Assembly: GCA_024138015.1 (NCBI GenBank) | Contig: JAMXBB010000011.1 | Location: 78,094,662 to 78,158,661 of the forward strand | From: Lumnitzera littorea | Lineage: Eukaryota > Streptophyta > Magnoliopsida > Myrtales > Combretaceae | DNA: 64,000 bases | Direction of reading: 5' to 3' | In this document: positions 1 through 12,900 of the stretch, one piece after another | Position numbering within the stretch: the first letter of the stretch is position 1 | Layout: the number at the start of each line of letters is the position of its first letter | Notes under the pieces: generated by a model | What the model was told of the DNA's origin: nothing | Database searches by the model: none | The model's input: only the letters and a program-made list of their open reading frames with translations | Position numbers and translations under genes: made by a program

Positions 1-3000
1 AAGGTTTCATTATGAATTAGTTTTTTTTTTTTAGTTGAGAAAAGTACAACGGTATTATATATTTTATTTATTAATACTATTTAATTATTATTATAAGGTG
101 AGTACAGGTTACAGTATAAGGTACCTTGGGACTTAGAACTTATACCTTGTAAACTTTACACTACATGTAGGAAGAAGAAAGGATTTAGGAGAAAAGGAAA
201 GTGAGAGGAAAGAATTAGAAACTAAGGAAAATAGAAAGAAAGAACATTTGCTTTTCTTGTTTGGATTGAGAGAAAGAGGAAAAAACAAATGTGAGAAGAA
301 ATCAAGATAATGTTTAAAAATATTTTAAACTATATAATTATTATATTGCTTTTAAAAAGGTGATAAGGCTTTAAAAATAAGGCTATAATTGGAATTTTAA
401 AAACTTTTTTCTCAAATCACTCCATTTTGAGGGGAAGAAAAATATGTGGGCCCTAAAGAAACTTTACTTTCTAAATCCATTCCCTCCAACTTTCCTTCCA
501 TTTCCAAACAAAGAAATTTTCTTGAAATTTACACTTTCCTTCCACTTTCCATCTCCGTCTTAATTTTTTCCTTCATTCCAACCATAATGTTAGAGTGCAA
601 GTTCTTGCATGGGTACAAAGTACTTTACTTTTATACTCGTACCCTATCATATGGAAGTAAGTTTTAGAAAATTACTAACTAGAGTTTATCTTATGACTCT
701 TAATACCTACTCGATTGAGTAGAGTCTAAGAAGATATCCTTTCTGACAGAATTATCTACTCATCCCTAATCTCCAGTGCTACTCGGGAAAATGTTTCGAT
801 GGGCTTAAATAGTTATATTACCACTAAAGATGCCCATTCAAGCCCTTACTTTGCACATAGGTATTTCTTCTCACTTTTCCGTCTCATACTTTTTTTATTT
901 AATTAATTAATAAAACTATAATTTTAGAGAAAAGAAAATTATTAACAAATTTACTTTTAGGATGTTGTGTTATCTTTACTTAAATTTTTTAAAACATAAA
1001 AAATTAAAAAAAGAAAGTAATGGGTACATATCTTTTAGAGTTTAGAATAAAATAAATTTTTGGCAATTTCTTTAAAGATATCGATTTATTGAAAATCGAG
1101 GCCTTTCTTAAAATTAATTACAAGAATTTTTCTTAAGTCTTTAGGCATGGATTTAGTCTTTTAACATGCAAATATATATTTACAAAAAATAATAAAATCA
1201 TTGGTTAAGGTTTCAGGATATTAAGCATTTTTTAATAAGATGGTAAAATTAATGAAAGAGGAAAAATTATAAAAGTTGAACATGTTTAAAAGAAATAATA
1301 ACACAAAAGGTTTATTATTCCTTAAATATATCCTTTTAATGGGTCATAAGTATTAAAACACGTAGTGACCCTAAAACAAAAAAAAAATCATTTTTTCCTT
1401 CTTTTATTTTTACTAAATTTTCAAATTGTTAGTCAAAACTTTTATTATGAAATAAAAACACCTTTTTAAGCAAAATTTTATTTGGTAGCTTTAGTGACTT
1501 TAAATTCTAATATACCTAATTTTTTGTTTTTAAATAGATCAATGTCTATTTGCTAAAAATCAAACAACCAATTGATTTTAACATTCTAATTTTTCTAACC
1601 TTGATTAGTAGTCACTTTAGTTTTTAAAAAGTTTCTTTAAAGAAAAAGAAAAATTTATTTAATTTTTTTGAAGAAACTTTTATTAAGTGAGAATAACCTA
1701 ATATAAATTAAAATTAAAGAAAACAATGATTTAAAAAATTCACGCTCAATACTGACTATGAGATAATCTCATTAGCTTTTCTCTACTACTAAACCATAAA
1801 TGAATTGTAATATATAAAGAAAGTGTTTTGAAAAATCAAGGGTATTTTGGGCATTCCAAGTTTTTCCTAAAACCCTACTTTCTTAACCTACCTCTAGTAT
1901 CTAAAAGCTCAGTTTTTACTAAATAACGTTTAATTCCTTCCTCTTATGGTAGCAAACTAAAGCACCTTCCTTAAACCCTACCACAAGAGGAAAATAAGGG
2001 CAATTAAGGTTAGACTTTTTGAGATTTAGCTCTAGAAATTTGTATTATGGTTCTTAGCACCTTATATCTCCTTGCTTCTTGATGTTTTCAACTTACTCAT
2101 AGGCATTTTTTTTCAAGAGGAGATGCATAGTTCTTGTGTCTAGTAGCCATTCCAAGTATTAAAAGTGAGTTTCATAAAATATTTCTTCAGTTAAATTGAT
2201 TTATAGTTAAAAATCTGGTTCTAGAATAATTATAATTAACCTTTGATAAGTTTCCAATCTAAAGTTAGAGGTTACATGCAGATATTGGTGATTTATAGCT
2301 TTAACAATCGTACTTCACAAAGTGTTCATTGATTTGCAAGTAAGTTATTGGACTCCAACTCTTAGTTTTAGCTCTTACATCGGAAATATGATATTTGGTG
2401 TTGGAATTGAGGATTGACCTAGATTTTAGTGTTGTTATTCATTAGGGTAATGTGCCTTAATTTAGGTTTCGAAGAGTATGGGTTTTAGACAAGGATTGGG
2501 TAAGGAATTTTTTTTTTTTTTGGGTTTCAAAGTGATCTATTATCCAAAATTAGAAAATAGAAGTAAGGCATGCGAACGCTTTTCCAGCTAACATCTAAAC
2601 ACTAGATCACTATAAGTGGCAAAAATTTAGCATCTAGATGTTATTCTCTATAGCATACAGACACCATGTCCTGCTTCAAATTCCTTTACTTTCTAAGTTT
2701 GATTTTGATCATTCCTAGCCCAACCAACTCCTTGTCTAACTTTTTTATTTCCAAAAGATCCGATCTTTAGTTGAGAAATTGGAGTTTAAGAGGTTTACAA
2801 AAGCGATTCTAATGTTCAACATAAGGTCAGAAGAATTTATCCTTATTAATTTGGGATTATAAGATGGTTTAAGCTTTTAATATGAGGTTGCAAACTAAAT
2901 TGATTATACTGTCCTCGAGTTAAGTATATGGACTCTAATGTCCCCTTGCCATAATTGTTTACTTGTTAAGGATCAAGCATGTTGTGCTTGGTTGTTGTCT

Positions 3001-5689
3001 ATACTTATTAAGACTAAGTAAGTAAACCGGACTAACTTATATTCAGTCTAATTAAACTTAGTTGTTGGTTGTGCTTGAGCCACTTGCTCTAAGGGCCTGC
3101 AGTGGTAAATCCTTAGAGGAGCAACTACCGATCATATGCAATGATTTCCTAATGGACTTTTATATAAGATGGTGTTATTAGAAAACTAGGTTTCAAGGAC
3201 TCTAGACTTTGAACTTTGGGCGTAAATGACTTAAAAAAAACTTATATCTATATTCACCTATATATGTGGACAAGATCACGGTATGGTAGGGAGGGGTTTG
3301 TGAGTATTCCTTTGTTGATTATTGGCCTAAATTCAAGATAGTTAACCAATTGTTTGCTTTACATTTGTCACACTTGCATTATATATATGTGTATGTTTGG
3401 GTTTGGCATCCATCTATGTTTGTGCATCACGTACTGAGTTTTGACTTATCCTTTTATTATTTCTTGAGCATAAGGACAAATGATTATTAGAGTTGAGATG
3501 ATTTATGTACTGACAGAGATATAATGTTAGGAGAGTCTAGCAACTTTTGAGGAGACAAACTCCTTTCTCATCTTATTTTGTGGTTATATGTTATCTTGAG
3601 GAGATTAGTGACTCCTAGTTTTACTCTCATGTTACTTGTAAATTTCGAGTCAGTGAACTTTATGGATTATTATGTTAGTATGTTTTTAGATTATAATGAT
3701 GTCAGTAGATACTGCTCCCTACTCCTTTAAGGATTTTTATTTTATGTGTAGTGAGTTATATTAAGGGAAATACTTGTGGATATAGAAGTTTTAGCATATT
3801 TCTAGTTAACGGGAATATGTGATGAGTTGTAATACCCAATTAGGCTCTCAAGGTTTTACATGAATTTTTCAAATATAAGATTGTAGTTTATATTTTACTT
3901 GTTTTGTTTGCAACCCTACTAGCTCCAATGAATTATTCCGCTCCAATGAATTATTCCACTCCTCATTAAAAATTATCCACCTCCATCATGAGTCTTGTAC
4001 CCTTAAAGCATCTTAACTTGGGTGCATACATGAAACCCTAGTTTTTAAGCAATGATATGGGATTTTGAACAATATCCAAACATAAGCATGAATACAGAAG
4101 GCCATAATTGGTAGTAAATGAGTAATTTGCTATTGCCAATATGAATAGTAAGTTTCAATATATGATGGGATAGGGGACGTAAAGTTAACAAAATAATATG
4201 GAATAATGTTTGAAGATAAGGTATATTTATTAAATAAATGTAATGTGTAGAGTATATGGAAATATATTTTTATAAATGAGAAACATAAAACTATCTATGA
4301 AAAAAAAAATTAGTTGAATTGACCCATGAACTTAGATTTAGGGATATAAGTGGGTAAGTCGTTATAAGATACACAACTTACCTAATTCTTTAAAGACCCT
4401 ATGATACTACTCGATAGAGTTTTCAGATGGGTTTTGGGATATGGTTAAAAATCCATTAAGGTTCTAAGATGGGTTAGAGACATTAAAAAAGCCCGATGAG
4501 AAACCTGTTATCTAATAAATTAATAATATAATATTAATAAAATTTCCAATACCTAAAATAATAAATAGTTGAAAACAAGGATGATAATAACTTTGATTAC
4601 ATTTATTATTTTCTATTAGTATATATGAATATGCATCTATCTGAGATTTTTTTTAATTGGCTATGAGAAAGTGGTTGTATATTTATCATATAGTAGAGAA
4701 AAATAGTTAAATAAATAATAAATTTGATGCAAATATTGATCATATACATAAAATCAAAACATATAAAAAGGTCAAGATGGAGCTTACATAAGTAATTAAA
4801 CTTATTGTATACTAATACTACTAGGTGCTATACCGATGCTATGATAAGATATAAGGATAAATATGGTATAACAATTGAATTCCTTAATCATTGTTGTATT
4901 ACTTATGTTCTATAAATAATACAAATCAATTTTTTATGTAACGATTAATGAAGGAAAAATAGTCATTTGGCAAATATATATATGCACACACACATACGAG
5001 TTTGGCGGGTCAAGAAGTGGGACCTTATTAAGGTAGCGGGACCGGTTATAGGTTCCTATGACCTGTCCCAAACCCGCTTCGTTTATATTTCTACTTGGTT
5101 TATAAAAAAATAAATATATAACAAAATGAAAACAAGACTAAAAAGCTAACTATAGCTGTGCTATTTGTTATCTATTAGAAACGGAAAATTTAGATTCTAA
5201 TAATTAGCGATTTCTTATAAATGAAACATTTGGACAATAAAATTAAAAAAAAAAGAAATAATATATATGGATTAAGTATATACAATAAACAAATTTATTA
5301 TATATAAAATATATACCTATAATTACTTAAAACCTCGTATATATATATACGTACTAAATTAGCTAAAGTAATTGACAAATGAATGATTAAGAATCGTTAT
5401 ATATAGAGAAATGCTTCAATAGTGTTAATATGTTACATTGATTAATGAATGACATGTAAATACTTATAAAAATTTGACATATGAAAAAAGAATTAGTATA
5501 TTTTAAAAAAATATGTTCCTTCATCGAGTATCAAATTTTTAATTAGTACTTATATGCCACTCATAGATTCTTGTAACATAATTCAATCTTTTTCCTATAT
5601 ACATTGGACATTACACTCGTATGATGTGATAGTTGGTAAAAACAATTGGTTTAGGATCAGTAAAATGGAGATTGTATTGAAATGCTAAC
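1..5689. other. AT-rich intergenic DNA, no gene recognised
   Basis: No open reading frame with recognisable homology or plausible exon structure was found on either strand. Short ORFs here, such as one at 446-667, have no domain-like content and no splice context. Around 2.0-4.4 kb the texture (mixed AT-rich blocks with G+C-richer patches, stop-filled in all frames) resembles old LTR-retrotransposon DNA, but I could not define ends. Around 4.98-5.09 kb there is a short G+C-rich patch with GCGGGT and GGGAC words in inverted arrangement, which looks like a degraded MITE core. Confidence 0.5.
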
Positions 5690-5697
5690 CTTATGGA

Positions 5698-6005
5698 TAG
5701 AGGTGTATAAGTGAGTTAAACAGGCTAAATTGGTGTAACCCATTTTAAGCTCGCGGGTTAAATGAGTCGGGTTCGTTTGCTCATTTTTTAAATGGGCTAA
5801 AAAACTCTAATCTAATTAGTTTAAAATGAATTAAATGAGTTAGCTCGTAGAGTAAGGTGTAAATATGTTAAATGGGCCACTTTAAACTGGACTTTGGTCG
5901 AATTTAACGAATTGAGAAATGGGCTAAAAAACCTCGACCTAAATCCATTTAAAAAGAGGGTTAAATGGGCTGGCATGCGAACCAAAACCCATTTATACAC
6001 CTTTA
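5698..6005. mobile_element. hAT-type MITE with 8-bp target duplication
   Basis: The element is 308 bp. Its left end reads TAGAGGTGTATAAGTGAG and the reverse complement of its right end reads TAAAGGTGTATAAATGGG, so 15 of 18 terminal positions match. It is flanked on both sides by CTTATGGA (5690-5697 and 6006-6013), an exact 8-bp direct repeat. An 8-bp duplication with short TA(G/A)AGGTG-like termini is characteristic of the hAT superfamily. The interior repeats words such as AAATGGGCT and has no coding capacity, so this is a non-autonomous copy. The exact target duplication suggests a fairly young or well-preserved insertion. Confidence 0.85.
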
Positions 6006-6979
6006 CTTATGGAAAATGGTTGAAAGATACTTAGATGATGGGAATCATAAATTCCAACCAACCTTGAGACCATTATAAAGCACTTTATTCATTTGAATTT
6101 TGATATTCTAAACAAAGTAGGGCTTAGGAAAAATTGGGAGGAGTTGAGAGAAGGTTAGAGGATATTTAGGAAAATTTATAGAAATTTTAAACTTGGAACT
6201 TGTCGAGCAAAGAGCAGGAAGCAGCCACTAACTTGACATTAGACTATTACCATGATTGGACAAAGAACACCTAGATTGGTGGTTCTAACTTAGTCTTAGT
6301 AGCTTGATGTCGGAGAGCCATGCGATAGTGATCAATCCATTTCCTTCCAATTTTCATTTAAATTCTAAAAATGCTAGATCTTATCGGAAAATTCTAGGAA
6401 AATGTGTTCTTAGGTTATTTTGCGTATAGTTTCGGAGAAAATTATCTTTTTGATGAAATTAGGTCATTTTATATATTGACCTTAAGAAGCAATTAAATTC
6501 GAATGAACTTCGATTTGATTTTTAAAATCTTAAATGACATAGTTTCGACTTTAAAACTTTTATAAATTATCTATAGTATGTAGCTCTATGTTATGTAAAA
6601 AAAGAAATTACCAAAACCATTTGTCATAATTTTGTTAACTTTTTAACTCATAAAATGATAGTTAAAATAGAATTTAATAGAAACATTTTGATTTTTCAAG
6701 AATTGGCTTGAGTAGTAATTTTAGTTGAATTGAAGTTTATTTTAATAAATGATGATGCTTGATGAACTTTATATATAAAAGTGGTTGATTTTGAGAATAT
6801 ACAAGTTTTGAAGTCGAAATCATAAATTTCTCTAATATGTGACTTTGTTTTCTTTAACTATATAAAGAGTTAAATAAGTTGTCCATGATATACCAAATAT
6901 ATAGAAGATGAAGTGTATGTTTAGTTGGTAATTTCAACTGAAAATTAGGGTAAGGATGTGGAAATTCAGTATATAAAAA

Positions 6980-7373
6980 AGGAAAATGTACAAAAAAAAC
7001 TTTAACATTTTACGTTTTTACGAATCGGTCCTTAACATTTTATTTAGTTCATTTTAGTCCTTAACCTTTTCAAATAATATCAAATAAATTATTTTGTTAA
7101 ACTCTATTAAATTTTTTGTTGTTGTGAACATATATCAATATATAATTAGTTAATATAAGTATAAAAAAGTTTACAATGTTTATTTGTATATACGAAGTAG
7201 TCCTTAATTTTTTTATTCAGCTCATTTTAGTTTTCAATGTGTCCACACATAACGGAAAAACTAATAGAGGGATTTTTTTTTATAAATTTATTAAAATGTC
7301 GAGGACTAAATGAAAAGTTAAGAATTGATTCATAAAAATGTGAAATGTTATGAACTTTTTTGTACTTTTTTCT
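6980..7373. mobile_element. Palindromic MITE, copy 1
   Basis: The two ends form long imperfect inverted repeats of roughly 75 bp. The left end has a GTACAAAAAAAACTTTAACA-type start followed by CCTTAACATTTTATTTAG. The right end, read in reverse complement, gives GTACAAAAAAGTTCATAACA followed by TTCTTAACTTTTCATTTAG and TCCTCGACATTTTAATAAA. There is no coding capacity. A related, longer copy lies in intron 10 of the NRAMP5-like gene at about 24.6-25.1 kb. The superfamily is not resolved because I could not fix a target-site duplication. Confidence 0.65.
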
Positions 7374-8124
7374 TAAATAAAAAAAAAAAGAAAAAATGAA
7401 GTGTTTAAGTTGTTTCAAAGAATACATTAGAGCCCATTTTAAAGCTGAATTGAATTCAAATGATACTTATACGATGATTATAACTAGAATGGACTCAAGG
7501 AGTGACTTACAGAATATCTCTTTATGAACTTTAAGACTAATCAAATTTAAAAGATATTTGAGAGGGTAATCTAGACAACAAATAAGAGGGTAACTTAGGT
7601 GAAGCCAATTTAAAACAATCCTAAAACTTAAACATCTAGGTACAAATATCTTATGTTAAGGTTAGTGAACTCGATTTTAGGAATAGGTGTAGCTAAACAC
7701 CTAGGTACACTTGAGTATAGATATTTCATAACTCGTTATAGATATTTCATTTTTGTCATTTTTGTTTTATTATTGAGTCATAAAAAAAGATAAATAAATA
7801 AAAATTAAAAAAAAGAAGAAGAAAAATTAAAATATATAAAGAATCAAGTCGAGTTGTATTGAGTCAAGTATAGTTGTATCGACTTGAGTCGAGTCGAGTC
7901 CATTATATCGAGTCGAGTTGAATCGTTTAGTATCGAATTAAATAATAGCGAGTGATTAATTAAGATTTGTACTTTATTAAAATGATTTTGGTTTAGTTCG
8001 ATATAAAATAGATTTTTATCTAAATTATATTGAGTTAGATTAGATTTACGATTTATTAAGTGGACTATTAGGTTAAATCAAATTGGATAGAATCATGCTC
8101 GAAAAATAAAAAGCCCAAATTAAG
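7374..8124. other. Non-coding DNA with a GAGTC-rich patch
   Basis: No gene is seen. Between about 7845 and 7925 the sequence is dense in GAGTC, GTCGA and CGAGT words (degenerate pentanucleotide repeats). The rest is AT-rich and stop-filled. Confidence 0.5.
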
Positions 8125-8280
8125 TAGGGTTTCTAGAAAATAGGTCAAATCTTCAAAAAAATCTCAATTGTATTTTTTCTATCTATGATTCATTATCATT
8201 TCTAGGGTTTCTAGAAAATAGGTCAAATCTTCAAAAAAATCTCAATTGTATTTTTTCTATCTATGATTCATTATCGTTTC
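8125..8280. repeat. 78-bp tandem duplication, two copies
   Basis: Two head-to-tail 78-bp units, 8125-8202 and 8203-8280, each begin TAGGGTTTCTAGAAAATAGG. They differ at a single position near their ends (CATTATCA versus CATTATCG). A partial third start, TAGGGTTG, follows at 8281. The near-identity implies a recent duplication or an assembly artefact. No coding potential. Confidence 0.95.
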
Positions 8281-9700
8281 TAGGGTTGTTGAGATAAAAA
8301 TAGATACAATAGTGGATATTATAAATGGGCAGTCGAAAATAGAGTTAAGGACATTTTTTTTACACCACCTAACACCTAATCGCCAATATACGAATTCTAC
8401 AACCCATCTACGTTGCCACTTACTCAAACACACTTAGTCCTAATTCACACATAGCACGCTAATCCATATTACACCCATCGACCCATACGTAAGTTGACAC
8501 ATCCACAACATATACCAAATTTAATGTAAATTTATGTTTTATTGTATATACAGTTATGCAAATTTCCATAGTTATAGAGATAAAGATACTCTAAGGCAGT
8601 TTAGTTGCATATACTTTATGAAAATGTACAATAATAGTTGAGGAGTTAGCTTATCTTATAGGTTGGTATATGCAGTAGGTTAGTTATAAATTTGCTGTTC
8701 GGGGCGTGACCACTTTTACTCTTTAAGTTAGTTAAAGGGGTCTCCATTAGCTATCACTACCCTATAAGCACTCACTTAGTTATAAGACCTTTTATCTCCT
8801 TCCTTGAAGTCATGGCAACCATATTAATCATTCCTTTTTACCTCTATCTTGAAATCTATGTTATTAACTTAGACCCCGTAGGATTTTTATGTTATCTTTT
8901 TATCTTTGGTGTTAATAGTTGTTCAAATCTATTACATAAAGCATGGGATACATACAACATGCACGTGATGGGTACTCTATTGTATATTTACGAGTGCCAA
9001 ACTTTTTCTAAGCTATTATGCTTTACCTAGAGTATGATGATGATGATGGTGTGAAGATGTTAATAACAACAAACATTGATAACATGATTAGAGTTATAGG
9101 TTGCACATATATTGTCCTACGTGGATGCAATCATATTATGGATGCTAAAAAATTGAGAAAATTAGTTATATAAAAACCCAAAACTAAAATGTAAAAAGAG
9201 AGAAATGGGAATATGGAAGAAACATTAAAAAAAAAAAAGAAACATATAAATAGATTGATAATTGTCTAAAATATTGTAAAAATTATGTATTATATTGAAG
9301 TAGATGATTATAGTTCTCTCATTATTAGATGTTTGTATGTATATATACAGGATAAAACTTTTAAAAGTATTTGAATTTTTATATTTTTTATTTTAATACA
9401 TAAACTTTAAATTTATTTCTTTTAGTATCTTAACTTTTCAAATAAGATAAATTAGTATTTTTATTATAACGATCATTATAAAGATATTTGAAATAAAAAA
9501 TAAAGTTTAAATACTAGAATGGAAATAAATGAAAGTTGATATATTTATATTATTATTTTATATTAAAGGCCATTATAATGAATATATGAATTTATTTTAT
9601 TTAAAAAATTGTAGTAAACAAGTTTAAAATTTATGTATTAAATTAAAAAAAAAAAGAAAATTTATACTTGTGCTGGCTTATATATTTCGACTAAATAGTA
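8281..9700. other. Non-coding DNA upstream of SWI3C
   Basis: No gene recognised. The 8812-9030 ORF has no recognisable domain. The last few hundred bases must include the SWI3C promoter. A TATA-like string, TATATATT, sits near 9679, about 290 bp upstream of the SWI3C start codon; this is a weak call because AT-rich words are common here. Confidence 0.4.
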
Positions 9701-9837
9701 AAAAAAGAGTAAAATAATCCTCCAAAAACGAAAGAGGTACAGCAAATTCCAATTCCCGAACTCAAGGCAGCTGCATCCTGTAAACAGCGACAATAGCTTT
9801 AGCTTAGCTGAAAAAAAAGCTCCCATACTACCTTCCC

Positions 9838-9864
9838 CTCTCTCTCTCTCTCTCTCTCTCTCTC
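9838..9864 (+). repeat. (CT)n microsatellite in the SWI3C leader region
   Basis: An uninterrupted CT dinucleotide run lies about 105 bp upstream of the SWI3C start codon. More CT-rich sequence follows in the leader and in intron 1 (around 10019-10034). Pyrimidine-rich CT tracts are common in plant 5' untranslated regions, which fits placement of the transcription start upstream of 9838. Confidence 0.9.
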
Positions 9865-9967
9865 AGGTCTCCAAACAAATCTCACCGGAAGCACAGGCCA
9901 CACTGTAGAACAGAAACCTTTCTATCTCTCTCTTTCTCTCTCATATATATATCACTGTTCTCCACGA

Positions 9968-12900
9968 ATGCCAGCTTCTCCTTCTTTTCCTTCTGGTAAC
10001 AGAAAACCCTAAAATCTCACTCTCTCTCTCTCTTTCTGCCCCTCTCTTCCTTCATGCCACAATTCGCTCACAAGTTTTCTTCTCTCTCTCGCAGGAACGC
10101 GCGGCAACAGATGGAAGAGACGAAAGCGGGACCCACAGCCCACCCGAAAGCCCAAAGACGAAGACGAAGATGATGATGAGGAAGACGAACCCGAACCGGA
10201 ACCCGAGGATGAAAACAATAACAACCATCATCCCGATGACAGCAATTCCAATCCCGAGCCTAACCCTAACCCTAAAGAGACGGAGGTTTTGTCCGAAGAC
10301 AAAGTGCGTATCTCTGACTTCCCTCCAGTTTTCAAGCGCGTTGTGGATCGGCCTCACTCTTCGGTGTTGGCAGTGGTAAGAGATGGTCGGAGTGGGATTG
10401 TGCTCGAAAATGTGTCTTACGGGCAGCTTCAGGCTCTGTCTGCTGTCCCGCCGGATTGTCCCTCTTTGGGGGATCCTGATGCTGGGGAGAGTTCCAGTTC
10501 GTGTTCAGGCCCGGTTGTGGTGACGCCGCCGAGGATTATGGAAGGGAGAGGAATCGTTAAGCGGTTTGGGAGCAGGGTTCTTCTTGTCCCTATGCATTCA
10601 GGTATTCTTTTACAAACGTGCTATGTGTTTCATTTTCTTTTTTTTTTTTTAAATTTTCCCTTCCTGGTGTATGATGGATTTTGCCAAGGTAAAACCATAG
10701 TATGTATATGTAATTGGTTCATATACTTTACTACTTTCCAGATCGACATCCTGGAGTTTACTTCTCCTAGACTTCTGGAAAGATTGCTATCTTGTTTGTC
10801 ATATCAGGACGGGTTAATGTGCTGGTATGAGAAAAATCTGGCTTTGGCGAGTCTTGTGTGGTGTAGTTATCAATCATTTGCATTACATGAATAGTGAATA
10901 TGACACATAATAAAGTCAAGGTGAGAAACTGATAAGAGTTAAATAAGAGAATGTTATTCGAGTAGACAGATTAGCTTGTAAGTAGATCATCGGATAGAAA
11001 ACAAAAGAGAAGGTCCTGATCGCTATTCTAGTTCTCTGCTGTCTTCCTATGGCCATGAGTGCTGCTTAAAAAGGTTAAGAGATTTCTTCGGCATCTTAGG
11101 AAATAACAACAACAACAACAACAGTAATAGGATCTAATGCCACGGGAATTCTGGCATTGAAGTATTATGGGCAATGCATTTACACAGGCTGAAAGTTGTG
11201 TTGTTCTTACTGCCTAAGAATTACATGGCAAGGTATATAGAGATAGAGAAGAGCTGAGAAAGAGAAAGCAGTTGAGCAAGAAATAATAGAGAAGAGAATG
11301 CATAGATAGAGTTTTTCCTGGTGTTGTCCTTTAATGGGATGCTGTGCCTGCTCTAAGTGAAAACAAAATATTATTGTACATTAACTCTCAGCAAATTCTC
11401 TTACTGTACTTATCAAAAAAAAAAAAAAAACCTTCTTACTGAGTAGATAAATATTAAAGAAAGACTCTTTGCCTTTGCCTTGGTTTTGAGATTAAAGGTG
11501 ATGAAAAAATTGTAAAGATGATAAAGAGTTTTTGATTTTGAGAAAGTTTTTCTAGAATTCTATTGAAAATAATTTGGATTGATTATTATAGAAGTATTGT
11601 TAGGCTAAGATGGATTGATTTGATAATTTTCATTAGCATGTGATTTGCATTTGGTTCTTGTAATACCATTGGAGCACCCAATAATACCCCGCCTTCTAGG
11701 TGTCCAAATACACTGTACTTTTCAGAAACTTAGTATTTGAAGGAGGTCGTTATGCCATCCTAAAGTAAGGATAAGGCAACTAATAACTTACAACTCAGAA
11801 TTGAAATCTCAATCACATGCATGCTCAAAGTTCTTCACACTTAAATTCACAGATGCAATCTTTTTACTTTAAATTTTAACCTTCGATGTATTCAATTTTA
11901 CCTTTTTAAGTTTGGTTTTCAACTTTCTAAGTTTGGGTCTTACTTTTCTACCTTCAATTAATAACCTTCTAAGGTAGCTGTGGTCCTCTATATCTATACC
12001 TAAAAGAGTAGCTTGGCACATGGTTGTTACATATATCAAATAATGGGTTAAATGCTTTTGGAATCAATGGCTCGGGTAGAATTGTAGTGCAAGAAAGAGA
12101 ACATAGAATGTTTGTCTCTTCTCATTTTTTGATCAACATGGAGAAAATGGTAGATAAGCTTTAAAAATGGGAATCGGGAAGCAAACTTTGAAAATTAAAA
12201 TATCATCTTTGGTCCTTTATTTTCTAGTAATTTGGAGTTTGAGAAGAAGATGAAGATGGCTCCACAAGATCTTAACAGACTCAACTGTACAGTGTTTTAT
12301 AGTGGGTTGTACAATGTTTCTTTAGGGGTTATATGTATGCTTGGTACAACATTTTGTAGCTAGAACCATCATGGATCTAATTCAAATTAAACAAATATTA
12401 TGCACTGCTCATGAAAAAGTGGGGAAAAAAATTGATGAAAAAAGATCTACAACATATGGTAGCTGGTGTCGATTTCTGACTGATAGCTAGATGCGCTCGA
12501 TTTTAACAATCTCAATGATGTCACCTTTTATGATGTGTAGTAGCTTTTCTAGAATATACTGATCATGTATAGTGAATCAGTCAATATCTTAGCTTTTACT
12601 TCTTAAATCACAAATTTGAAGACTTTGTATCAATAGATTTAAGTTTAAAGATGAGATGTCTTAAATGGATGAACTGTGTAATCATAACTTGTCTTTTTCT
12701 TGTAACCTTAAGAGAAAACTTTTTGTTGAACTGTCAAACCCAGTCTTTTCCAGCATCAGTTTTCACCCTCAAATCCTGTCTTATTTCCTTTTCTTGCACT
12801 CTCCTGCTCTCTCTTCACCTCTCTTCTGGTTGCCTTTGCCCATCATTCTCCCTCTCACTGCCATTGGACATGGATTGATCTATGGATTGGCTGTGTGTGC

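Noticed and set aside
10258..10275. CCTAACCCTAACCCTAAA, a telomere-like repeat
   Set aside because: It lies in SWI3C exon 2 in frame and encodes Pro-Asn repeats of the acidic N-terminal region; too short and too well explained to be interstitial telomere DNA.
10009..10357. Overlapping antisense ORFs of 71 and 101 aa
   Set aside because: They are shadows of the low-complexity SWI3C exon 1-2 region on the opposite strand.
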